A stretch of 64,000 nt of DNA from Amylostereum areolatum. Taxonomy: Eukaryota > Basidiomycota > Agaricomycetes > Russulales > Stereaceae. Both the position numbers and the translations under genes were made by a program. Below the pieces are notes generated by a model, which was given only the letters and a program-made list of their open reading frames with translations, did not search any database and had not been told where the DNA came from. Location: NCBI GenBank assembly GCA_012932865.1, contig SAXG01000003.1, forward strand, positions 1,178,001 to 1,242,000. The letters are read 5' to 3'. This document shows, one piece after another, positions 53,750 to 64,000 of the stretch (positions are counted from its first letter, which is position 1; each line of letters starts with the position of its first letter).

Positions 53750-56700
53750 GCTCTTTGTAGGATTGCAAAACAGGAAAAACGAGGAGGAGGGTGGGGAGAA
53801 CGAGGCGAAGAGGAGGCGTGGGGGAGAGTGAAGAGCGTTGCGTTCCCGCGCCACTTGTCGACCAACTGTGTTGTTCATTTTTCCATTGTTCCCCACATCC
53901 TCCCAGCAGTTTCCAGCCTCCTTGTCGTCCCGCCACTCAACGACGAAGGCGACAATATTTCCCTTCACCCTGCTCGTACCTCGGGGATATTCATCTCTCT
54001 AGGCGTTGAAATTCCGGATTCCTTCATATTCACGCGCCGGCGGCTCTTTCTACGGTGACTCGGCATTCTCATTTCCTCGAGCAATGATCTCGCTCTACTT
54101 CCTACCGGCGTGTGTTCAAACCGAAGGGAGTCAACCTCGGGCCTTTTTCTCCCCATTTCCGCACTGTGAACCCCTCAAGCTCATGGCCCCTCAATGCGCG
54201 CGGCGTTGTTTGCAGCTTCTCATCGGGACTGTGTACATACGTATACTGTTCCGTCGTGAGGTCTTCTCCGGCCTTGCAACAAAAGCACCGTCCCAGGCCG
54301 TGCTATCTAGAGCAAGCGTCGGCCAATCCATCCTCTTTTGCGCCTCCAGAAGCGCCTCGGCTCCGTGGTCCACGGCCAAACACGCTGTATTTTCGGCCTC
54401 TCGCCCTCGGCGGTGGAGCTCGTGTGTCCACAACATTTGGGTTCTGGGACGCTAACTGGCCTTCGGGGCTACCTCGTGTTACGCATTCCCTGACCTATCC
54501 CATTCAGTTGACCTTCTCTCCTCGTTCGTCGGCGGTTCTCCGAAGGCCACCCGGGCCTTTTCAATTACGCTCACCGCAGCTTCGAACCCACCATAGTCGA
54601 GAGCACCTAAGGTCGGCCCTCTTTCGTCCCAAATCTGGTTTACCAGGTGCGCGCGGTGACATCGTCGCGGAAAATAGCCTTGTCTACAGAAGCAAAATCA
54701 GGATCCGGGGACGACAGGAAGGATTGGTTCAGACGCACAAATATCAGGATCCCGTCAGCGTGGTGACCCAGCCAAGGCAAAGTCTGCGTGAGGCTTGTAT
54801 TCCTGCTCTCGGGCCAGTAGGAGCCAGCCTCGCACTCGTTCCTCACCATTACACAGGCCGAGCGTGAGTCCCGATGTTCTGGTTCAACTATCTTCCGCTC
54901 ATCATTGTTTGGTGTTTGAAGGCTTGACGAGTTGTGACTCCGCTGTGAACACGAAATGGGCAATGCAATGATGGGAATGTTCATCGCCTTGGCCTCCTCA
55001 TCTACCGCGGCAGCGTCCGAAGCGACCGCCTCGCACGTTATGACGCCGTTACCCACTCTGAAGGGCGAAGTGACGCTCCCCGATGTGTGGGAGATTGCGC
55101 CCTCTGAGGTCGAACTCTATCGAACTGCCACGATCCATCCCAAACGCCCTTGCGATGACACGTGCTTTCGCTACCACAAACCGCCTCTCCGTCATGTTGT
55201 GCGTATCTTCTTCGCATCCATACAAGATGTAACATACCCCACAGCTCCATGCGCTGATACCGATCTCCGGCCACCTGAAGCCTAGTCGCCTGTGCCGCTG
55301 ACATTCCAGCGCTGGACGAAGTCAGTCACTGCAACTCGTTCTCCCGTCTACAATAACATACAACCTGCTGTTATGAATGCTTTCGTCGTAGACCGAAAGT
55401 CTTACCTATCCGTTTGGAGCCCTCAACTCGCAGGTACAGGGATCCTAGACGGCACCGCCTTGCGCAACTGATTTCTGAAGCAATGGCGTAGCAACTTCCA
55501 AATGGATATCGCGTCTAGTAGGTCGCAAGACTCGTCTCATCCTTCCCCGGGACCAAGGGCTCGGACGTTTCAAGTACGCTACGTCCTTATGCGACCACTT
55601 GCACTCGCTTGGCGCTCTCTTCGAGAGAAGCAATGTATATTAAACGCTATTCGGATAGTTTCGAGAGCCACGAGGACAGCTGCGAGGATAGCTTCACAAA
55701 AATTCGGGGGAGCACATGGACGCAGATAAACAGTCACGCAGTAACTTTTCGAGGTCCCTTCGCACTCGAGTTCGGAGTACAGCGTGTAAAACATTACATG
55801 GCGCGCGTTACAAGGGCGCAAAGCCCAGATAACTCGAAGTGCCGGCCTATCGGGGGTACGTGTGTGTCTGGAGAAGGACTGGCAAGACCTATATGACAGG
55901 CCATGCAGTACATCCCCTCGTCGGCCAGGTCGGAACACGTCCCGCCACCGCCACGCCTGCAGGGATACTATGTAATGCACATATAAAAAACAGGCACTTT
56001 TAACGGTATGAGCCAAAAGTTCATTAAGGCGCTCGTATATGGCTATATATGCACCGTTTAGGTCTAGAGGAGAGGGGGGGACGTGAGAGAAGCACGGCAC
56101 TTGCTATAGCGATAACGTCGTCGTCGTCGTCGTCGAACTGACCCACGAAAGGAAGAACATGATCGGAGCCCCACCGACGGTGAGAACTGAGAAGACACGA
56201 CAACACAGAGCCCGAGAGTGATCGAAACATTTCATCAAAGGAGAGCGGGACGGAAGGGGAAGGCTGTGTCGGTCCACGCCTGAAAGATCTCAACGAGGCG
56301 GACTGGACGCCCCCATCTCCGCGTACTTACCCTATCCCAAACTCGTTTGCGATCGAGCAACAACGCGTCAAAGACCGTCCTGCCGCGTCAAGGGCCCTTG
56401 TCCGTGTCGAGCCACGACGCCAACGCAGTCGGATCTTCGCGTCGGAGCGGTTCCCATTCATTGTACTTACACCTTGATCCATCGCTCCAAAATTCTCATC
56501 ATCAACCCATCAGCTCTGAATCGACCACAGAGGTCAGAAGCGAGAATAGAAGCCTCCCTCCGCCCGTGCCGATACGGCGTCAGTGAGAAAGAAAGAAGCG
56601 TTACAGAAAAGTCGCGGTCATCACCAGTCATGCGTGGAAAAAAGAGGAAGATCTGCCCCACCAGCACGATCTCGTTGAATGAAGGGGGACGGTGGGAGAT

Positions 56701-59700
56701 ATGGCCTTCGAGGAGTTCGTTCGCTCCTTCTTCTCGTTGCCGCCGCAGAGTTTGCTTCGGGCTTTGAGCACAGCCTATCAGCACCATTCACTTGGCCCCG
56801 CGCAGCTTGAAACGACGCCATATGAAGTCAAGGAACGGTGTTGCATACAATGGCACAGAGAAGAACGCGACTTGCCGTGTTGGGGGTCTCGTGTCCTCGC
56901 CTGCCCATCATCTTGGACCCTTCCCTCGACGCAACCGCCTTGGACCTCCGCGCGATCATCATTGTCCGCCAATCGTCGCCCTTACCCACACTTTACTTGA
57001 GAATCCCTGCACGCCTGCCCCGTTCGTCGTCGACGTACAGCCGTTTGCGCGCGTCAGCATGCACGGTACCCACGAGTGAGCCTGTCAAACAATCATACAA
57101 ACGCGCCATTTTCAGCGCATCTGCATACCCATCTTGCGAGCCTCGGACGCGATACCGTCCGTCGCGACGTGCGGTGTACGACTCCGAGCGTGCTCCTGGT
57201 ACGAATCGGCATGGTGGCACCTCGATGTGGGGAGGTCAGGCGCGAAACCAATGTATGGCTCGATGTGGTCTAGTTTGTCCTCACGCTCTAATGCGCCATC
57301 AGCTTCGCATCCAGCGATGGCCGGGACGGCGCACCCAGCGACGTCCAGGTACGTCTCGGCGGAGCAAGGACGGCCATGGTCGCGCTCTCCCCCCCTTTTA
57401 ATGTTGGGCAGAGGACAACTGAGTGAGATATGCCGCGCAGAAAGGTCAGGGGAATGGAGGGTACGAAATTGGTATGCTGTTGACCAGGGCGTGCGTGAAA
57501 CTCCCGCGACAGACTTTGGTTTGAGGGTGAGTCTAAAATATAGTTCGACGACGACGTACATACGTTCGCGTTCGCGTGGCAGAAAGCCAGTTTCGAGTTC
57601 CGCATATTGACACTGTGGCTACCGTGGATATAATGAGGGAGCCAAGTCTGAAACACGAAGTTTTTAGAGTTAACAACTTCAGTTTGTCCAATGGCCATGT
57701 GATCATGGGATATTGTTATGTGTGGAGCAGAACCCACCAGTGTGGCGGGCCTCCGTCCTGCATATCCCAAGTCACCGCAGGAGTGAATAAATTCGGCGCT
57801 GAGCACCAAAGAGCGCCGGATAATGCAGAAGAACGGTGGGAAAAGGAATGCCGATCGGGGGAGCGATGCGAACTCGGCTCGGAGGGGAGAATTGTGGAAA
57901 CGACGGCACTTGCTTACTGCTCCGAGTCTCCACCAAGGGATTGTAAGGGTCGAAAGCGGGGGCGGCGTCGAGGACGAGCATAAGTACCCTGAAAGGTTGG
58001 GGATATAATCCCAACGAGCGTTTGTGGCCCTTCGCGACCGTGCGTGGCCGTACGCAGCCAGTGCCGCGATGGTTTCACAACACGAAGGCACTCGGAGAGT
58101 GGGGTTTGAGAGCAGCGGAGACATCCAAAGAGGACCACGCTGCCGAACGTAGATAGTGGAACCGAGAGCACCCGCGGTCACAACAATGTTGAGTAAATAG
58201 GGAGTGACTCTTTCGACTGTTGAGGTGGCGACTGGCGGAACGGAACGCCTCGATGACGCGAAGTCTCACGCCGACGGAAGTATCTGTCACAAAATTGTCA
58301 GGCGGGCCCGCGGGCGAAGATGACGAGGAACAAAAAGTTAAACCGGTTAGCAGTATGTACTTTGCGCACGCCACCACCACTATCCAATACGATCAGAGAT
58401 GCATCTGAGACGTCGCTGTGATCCCGCAGACTCACCGACGGCAACACGAATGCAAACGGCCAGTTATTTGCGATCACCAGCGCTCTCGACGGGCCAAACG
58501 TGCAGATCATCCATCCATCGTGGCGTGGCAGAACAACCCCGTGAACATTTGCACAGTGAGGCTTGAGATTGCCTATGAAGATTGAACACCAGAAGTCACC
58601 CGTGGTTTGGAGCTTCAGCTTCAGCACGGACAGCACCTGCTGGTCACCGGTCAGTGGTTGTGACGGTTCTGAAACATGATTCACAGACAGACTACCCGTT
58701 GTTTGCAATTCCGGTCACCTTTCATCCCCAGGGAGAGGGCTGCCTCGACGGAGTTGTAGCGGAGAGGCAGATAAGGTGGTACGGGAGACACGTTCAAACT
58801 ACATCGTTATCTGACCTGCTAAGAGTGAATCGGCTACAGGGGATCTAGCATCCAACAGCACGCGGCGATCGAGAAATCGAGATCGGTGATTTTCTCCATC
58901 GCGCTGCAAGATAGTTATAGTGGGCGCACATCGACAGTGAGGTTACAATTGTCTGCGAGGGTGCTTAACCAAAAAGGCGAACGTTGGGGGCTGTTGAGGG
59001 CTGCTTTATTTTTTGCTAGAGGAGCAGTCATGTCTGCGCGTTAGCACGCCGCGTTGAGCGTATAATGCGGAAGTTAAGCCAAGAAATAGGCCAGGCGTGG
59101 CTCCTGAAAGGAGCCAGGACCAGAGGCCAGAAGGCCGGCGAATACGTTCAAGAAGAGCGGTTTATCTCGGAGCGTGCGGGCAATCTGCGACATGCGGCGG
59201 GAGCTCAGACGAACGCGGCGAATGTCCGCGCCGTGGTGGCGTCCGGCTGGTTGTAGTGCGATTGACACGGTCTGTATGCGCGCACATCGGTGTGACTGGA
59301 GGCGCAGAACGCCATAAAGAGAGGCCTGTGTCGGATGTATGCGAATGCGCTGAGGACGGGACGTCCCCTGTCGGCGTAACTGCAGACAAATTGCGGAGGA
59401 ACGTGTTGAAATCGGGACGGACGGGTCGGCACTTCCGTTGAGGTCAGTAGTCGCAATTATGTGGGACAAATGGCCATACTCTGCGGCGGCGGCACCCTAG
59501 GAGAGCTTGTTCTTATCGTGTCCTCGGGTGCAGTGTGACGGTTGAAAGAGCGCATACACCGCGTTGAAATGACACTTGCGGTGAGCATCGCACGGTTGGC
59601 GCGCGCGCGAAGCAGCGGTGGGGTGTGCACGTGCGAGAACAATTACAAAAGCCGAAGAGCGCACCGCGGAAGACGCGGCACGGGACGTGGACGAGGGACA

Positions 59701-60589
59701 AGGTGTTGGGGAGAAAAAGAGGTCAAAGCGCGAATATTTGAGTTGAGAGAGAATCACATTGGGGAGGCGTTCTGGGTCGGAGGGGACCCACGATGTACTC
59801 TAGAAGGCAGAAAACCTTGGATGGATTGTTTACACAAACAGAGAGGAAGGGGGTACTGAATTTTTTGAGAAACGAGGTAAATTACCCGAGCCTGACGATG
59901 TAGGATGACGTGGGGGGCATGTAAAGAGCCGGTGCCAACGGGGGGCGAGGCACGAGTCGGGCGAAGCGCTGGGAGAGGGGCCCACGGCCACCGCCGCACG
60001 CACGAACAGGACGAAAGCCAAGCGGAGGAGAAAGAGAGGCGGGATCGGGGCGGGAGTCTTGGGGGACGTCGGGGCGGGGCGGGTCGGGGCGATAAAGATA
60101 ACGGCCGGCGCGTCCCAAAGAGGAAGGGCGGCGGCGGCGGCGCAGATGGAGTGGGGCTTGAAGGGGGTTCTGGGGAAGGAGAGGGAGGTGGTGGGCAAGA
60201 GAAGAGCAAGGGACGAGCGCGCAGAGGGAGGGTCAGGTGAGCGGCGTTGAAGAGCGGGGCAGGGCGTGGCCGGCCGTCGAGCCAAGCTGTCGGGGGTCGA
60301 GAGCCCGAGGGAAGGGATACCGTGACGTGACTGTGCGTGACTAAAGAGGATTGGGCGAGCACGCGTCGGAATCGAGCGAGCACAGGAAAGTGCGGACTGA
60401 CCGGGAGAGTACAAAACCCCGCCCCTGCTTTTTCTTATCCTTTCGCAAGAAGCCCGTCGACGGCTCTCCGTCTTTTTTTCTTTCTCAACCTCCTCCTCCT
60501 CACCATCGCACAACGCCGTCGCATTCCCCAATACCCTCCCGACCCGACAGATACCATTTAACATTATTCCCGGTCACCCTTGTATTTCA
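53750..60589. other. 6.8 kb gene-poor stretch upstream of GATA factor
   Basis: Many frames of 60-300 codons exist here (largest 57288-58181 minus and 54112-54867 plus), but they overlap, are rich in Arg/Ser/His, and show no family motif or coherent splicing. It may hold non-coding transcripts, a long promoter or a decayed gene. GATA words occur at 58770-58774, 58807-58812, 59162-59167, 59513-59517, 60091-60101 (two) and 60435-60439. G-rich tracts lie at about 60058-60090. Confidence 0.4.
56116..56135. repeat. CGT trinucleotide microsatellite
   Basis: About seven near-perfect CGT/CGA units in a row. It lies in the gene-poor stretch and codes for nothing supported. Confidence 0.7.
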
Positions 60590-62138
60590 ATGGACCCCTT
60601 CCACTTCGACGCTTATCCCTCCTCTTACTCTGACTCCTCCTCCGCACCTCGCACCCCTTCCCCTCGTACTTCGGACGGCATTCCCTCCCTTCCCCACTCC
60701 CCCGCCCACTTCAAACTCGAGATCGAGCCCGTGAAGAACATCTTCGCAGATCCCATGGGTGACGAACAAGGTATCGCGCCGGAGGGCTTCCACCCGTGGC
60801 AGAACATCCAGCCCATGCCCGTTCAGTACCACACCCCTCCAGGTTCCCTTCTCGGCGAGCTTTACGAGCACGACCTTCCTCAGGAGCATCCCATTCAGGA
60901 CACTTTCCCCGACCATCGCCACATCGTCCCCTCCAACGACTGGCAGCAACACCATTCCCGTCCTTCTTCCGCCGTTTCGCAGGATTTCGGCGCCGTGCGC
61001 AGGGCCACCTACCCTTATGTCAGGCAGGATCGCGACGAGCTCTCCCACTATTCCCTACCCTCTTTTGGACACCATCACGACGACCAGAACATCCCACATT
61101 CCTTTTCTTCTCGTCAAGACATCATGTATGGCGAGCCCCTCCCCCTTCTTGACCACTCTCCTCAGGTCATCTCTCTCGGCCCCGACCACGGCTATCCCTC
61201 CTCCTACGATCTGTCCTCCTCCCCCGCTCACTCGTACCATGAACTCGACCACCATGTCAAGCTTGAGGAGTCCGCGCCTGTAATAGTCCCCTCACAAATC
61301 ATCTACCGTTCACCTTCCCTCGATCACATGCACCCAATGTCTTATCTCCCCCACCATGCTGGCCTCCCTGTTCAGCACACGGACGACGCCGCTTCCAAGG
61401 AGACTCAATACCTTCGCCGAAGGTGCTTCAACTGCTCTCAGACCGAGCCTCCTAGTTGGCGTCGATCGACGCTCAACCCTGGCAAGATCGTTTGCAACAA
61501 GTGCGGTCTCTACGAACGCACACATTTACGCCCGCGTCCGCTTCGTTTCGACGAGCTCAGGACAGGGAACAAGACCCGGAAACAGCCGAAGGGTTCTCCC
61601 AAGACGAACTCCTTGGTTAAGCGGGAGGTGGAGGCGGAGCCTATGGCTCGCCGCGCGTCTGTGTCGTCGACGTCGTCTTCTGTGCACTCGAGCAGTGACT
61701 GGGATGATTCTGGTCAGTTTCCCTTTCTTGCGTGGCGTTGCCTGTTGCGTGGCGCTTACTTCGTCATCAGTTTCCGTCGCTTCGTCAGGATCTGCACCTG
61801 CTTCGTCCTACAACTCGCCGTCACCTGCGAGTTTCTCGCTGCCTCTTGAGCGCTCCTCGCACTCCCCGACCCTCCTGCCTCGTGACGGTGGCATTCGCCT
61901 ACCGAATGTTGACATTGCGTCCCTGTCGGTGCAGGATTCTCCCCGACGAGAGTACCCCCACCCCCATTCGCAAGGGGACTACTTCTCAGGCGCTCCTGCG
62001 CCTTCGTCGTCCATTGACATTCCACGGGCAGGGTCCGCAGATATGCCGGAGGTCACTGGCTGGCAGTCTGTCCCCATGGACATGCCGTCGCCTGGCAGGC
62101 GCAAGCAGAGCATCCTTCGCAAAACGGTTGTGGCTTGA
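60590..62138 (+). CDS. GATA-type zinc-finger transcription factor
   Basis: Two exons (60590-61712, 61771-62138) joined by a GT-AG intron give 496 residues. Residues 1-275 are Ser/Pro/His-rich (MDPFHFDAYPSSYSDSSSAP) with short acidic parts. The single finger near residue 279 reads CFNCSQTEPPSWRRSTLN, PGKIVCNKCGLYERTHLRPR. It keeps the four cysteines, the WRR and the CNKCGL core, but the loop between the Cys pairs is 19 residues, not the usual 17 or 18. A basic tail (KTRKQPKG) follows, then a Ser/Pro-rich C-terminus ending GRRKQSILRKTVVA. It probably binds GATA-containing promoters, but target genes and orthology to nitrogen, iron or light regulators cannot be decided from the sequence. Confidence 0.92.
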
Positions 62139-64000
62139 AGCGTCCTCCCCCCCCTCTCTTCCCTGCACTCTCCATCCCCTTTTCTCCGCACTCCTCCATG
62201 CTCGGCCGCATACCCCACCCCTTCCCGTTCTTGTGCATCTTTCCTTCGACCTGTCCATATTCGCGTTTTTATTTATTTATTCGTCGCAAAACGGCAATCT
62301 TTGCTTTTTACCATCGATCGCCAGCATTCTGCATCGCCAAGAGGACCCGTCTCGCCTGGTTCCCGCTCCTACTCTCTCATACTGTACACCACACCGGCAT
62401 TGTATCATCCTGCTCTGCATCGCGTATCCTTACACTGTTTTCTGTTCACTGGTTCGATTTATTTTATTTTCTTGCAGCTTCCTCTCCTCTCCTCTCCTCC
62501 CCTCCCTGCTCCCCTCCCCCTCCTGTTTTCCTCTGGCATGTCTCGTGGCGCGGTGGTGTTCGATATACTCGTGTAATAATAGGTAGAATACATACAACGA
62601 AGCACAATGCATACTGCAACGCAGACCCCCTCGGATTGAATTGGAATTGGAGCTGGGAAGACAATGGGATGTGCCTCCTCCGGAAGTGCGCTAAAATCGA
62701 GGTGCTATCGGTCGGGAGTGGAAATTGGGGGAGGGAATTGCATGTGAGCGTGCGTGGGGCGGCCGAACAAATTGGATCTGAGATGGCTCCGTGTGGTTAC
62801 AGAGCGCGCTGGTGCCTGACCGGAGGCATTGCTTCTTCGCCAGAGTCGTCGCCGCGCGATCGCGTCGACGTCCGGATCCCCCGAGACTTGCGACTGACAC
62901 GACCGGATTTGAAAACGCGGATACGTCTGGGTGGACGCCGGTGGGGTGGGGCGGGCGCATTGCGTGTCAGCTTTTCGGTCGCTGTCGTTGAAGGGGCAGG
63001 GCGAAAGGGAAAAAATGGCTTAAACCTCAAACGCGTTTGCGATGATGCGTCATACGATAAATGAAGAAAAGGAGGGAGGGGGGAAGGGAGGGGGACCGAG
63101 AGACCCTGGCGGTCGGACGGGGCCAGGACGGTGCCGTGCGGACGCGGCCGCGTGGGGACATGGTGAGACGTCATCGGGAGGTGAACGCCAGAGAGAACTG
63201 GAATCGCGGACTGGGAGTCTGGGACTGGAGTCTGGGACTGGGACTGGGCGGGGGCGGGCGAACGGCGCCCTTCGCGGTCGAGCGGTCTTCTCGTGCGCGT
63301 ACAGCACTTGGTGCCTTGAACTTAGTGCGCGGGTGGGAACGTCGGTCGAAGTTCTTCCGTGGTATCCAAGACGGCCATAGATAGCTAGTGGTGAAGTAGA
63401 TTGACGCGAGCGGCGAGTCCGACGAGGACCGTGACGAGGGGTGACGGTCGCCGAACTGGCGGGATCCAGAGAGCAGACGGGATCCCCAGATTGGAGAGCT
63501 GTCCGGGGAAAGCACTGAGCAGCGGTGGCGGAGGCTGGGCGAGGAGGAGATGGAGGGGCACAATAATGAGAGAGGCGATGCGCGGAGGGACGAGCGGGTA
63601 GTCAGCAGGACACCGGACGCATTTCCAAATCGTTGGATTTGTTACCCACGGGTGCAGTGCCCTGCGCCGCCCCTGCCCTCCTCCTCTCCTCCTCAGGCCT
63701 CAGGCTCTCCTGCCCCTCCTGCCCCGGCCACAGGGCTCACGCTCGACCAACCACCACAGCCCGAGCTCATCTCTCCTACGCTCGATTGACGGCGTCTGCG
63801 CTACGTACTTGCCCCCCCCTCCCCCCGCTTCTATCTCCTTCTTTTGTCACGAAGATCAGTAGCTTATTCTACCACGGTCTCTTGTTGACGAGCGTGGACA
63901 GGCGTCGGCCACCTCTGATTCCTGTTCCCTGAAACCGTTCCGTGATGACAGCGAAAATGAATTCATCGTGGCGAGTCCCCCACACGCCCACAACTCCCGC
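62139..64000. other. 3' flank of GATA factor and gene-free end of window
   Basis: A pyrimidine-rich tract with CCTCT repeats lies at about 62480-62520. Frames of 100-300 codons cross the region but have no domain, and several are continuations of the GATA exon in other frames. A further promoter may begin near 63700, where the plus strand turns C-rich. Nothing coding is supported. Confidence 0.45.
63211..63263 (+). repeat. CTGGGA-type tandem repeat, G-rich
   Basis: Imperfect repeats of GGGACT and GGAGTCT followed by GGGCGGGGGCGGG. At least five runs of three or more G lie close together, so a G-quadruplex is possible. Confidence 0.55.

Noticed and set aside
54112..54867. 251-codon open frame on the plus strand
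   Set aside because: Arg/Ser/Pro-rich without any recognisable motif; overlaps another frame of similar quality.
57288..58181. 297-codon open frame on the minus strand
   Set aside because: No domain, odd composition, overlapping frames on the other strand and no coherent splice structure.
62135..63064. 309-codon frame after the GATA gene
   Set aside because: Starts within the GATA 3' end in another frame and reads through C/T-rich flank; no family motif.

Overview
The window is nuclear DNA of a filamentous basidiomycete, most likely an Agaricomycete. The evidence is dense genes on both strands, many 45-65 nt GT-AG introns with short T-rich acceptors, about half G+C, and family content: velvet factor, F-box protein, agaricomycete-type multi-TM protein, fungal TRP/ML-domain channel. 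No operon, phage, CRISPR array, tRNA or rRNA was seen. Exon boundaries were read by eye from splice sites, reading frame and remembered family motifs, so coordinates span start codon to stop codon with introns inside.

Layout. 1-5.9 kb: partial F-box gene (-), prefoldin subunit 2 (-) divergent from the complex I iron-sulfur subunit NDUFS8 (+), a 2.1 kb gap, then a mitochondrial S-adenosylmethionine carrier (+). 7-12.1 kb: a degraded-looking multi-TM membrane gene (-), an INO80F-domain protein (-) and complex I subunit NDUFA13/GRIM-19 (+). 12.5-22 kb: a tandem HMG-box protein (+), a GNAT acetyltransferase (-), a large PPR protein (+) and a VelB-like velvet factor (-). 22.4-26.6 kb: ArfGAP Gcs1-like, PAPS reductase and RNase III, all +. 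27-34 kb: an Osh1-type oxysterol-binding protein, COA3 and COX7, all -, then YAF9 (+). 34.1-42.8 kb: the ATR/Mec1 checkpoint kinase (-). 43.2-53.7 kb: NOP14 (-), an unknown gene with a CxxC...HP...C motif (+), a CNH-like protein (+) and a TRP-like channel (-). 53.75-60.6 kb: a gene-poor stretch ahead of a GATA zinc-finger factor (+, 60.6-62.1 kb). The last 1.9 kb has no gene I can support.

Together these are mostly housekeeping genes with a strong mitochondrial share: NDUFS8, NDUFA13, COA3, COX7, SAM carrier and a PPR protein. The rest cover chromatin and genome maintenance (INO80F, YAF9, ATR), ribosome biogenesis (NOP14), sulfur/SAM metabolism (MET16-like, SAM carrier), lipid and vesicle traffic (OSH1, Gcs1) and developmental regulation (velvet, GATA, HMG). 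The most notable oddities are apparent one-base frame breaks in five otherwise well-conserved genes, two GC-AG introns, a 14-nt microexon carrying RNase III catalytic residues, and a 19-residue GATA finger loop. I found no evidence for a wholly new system.
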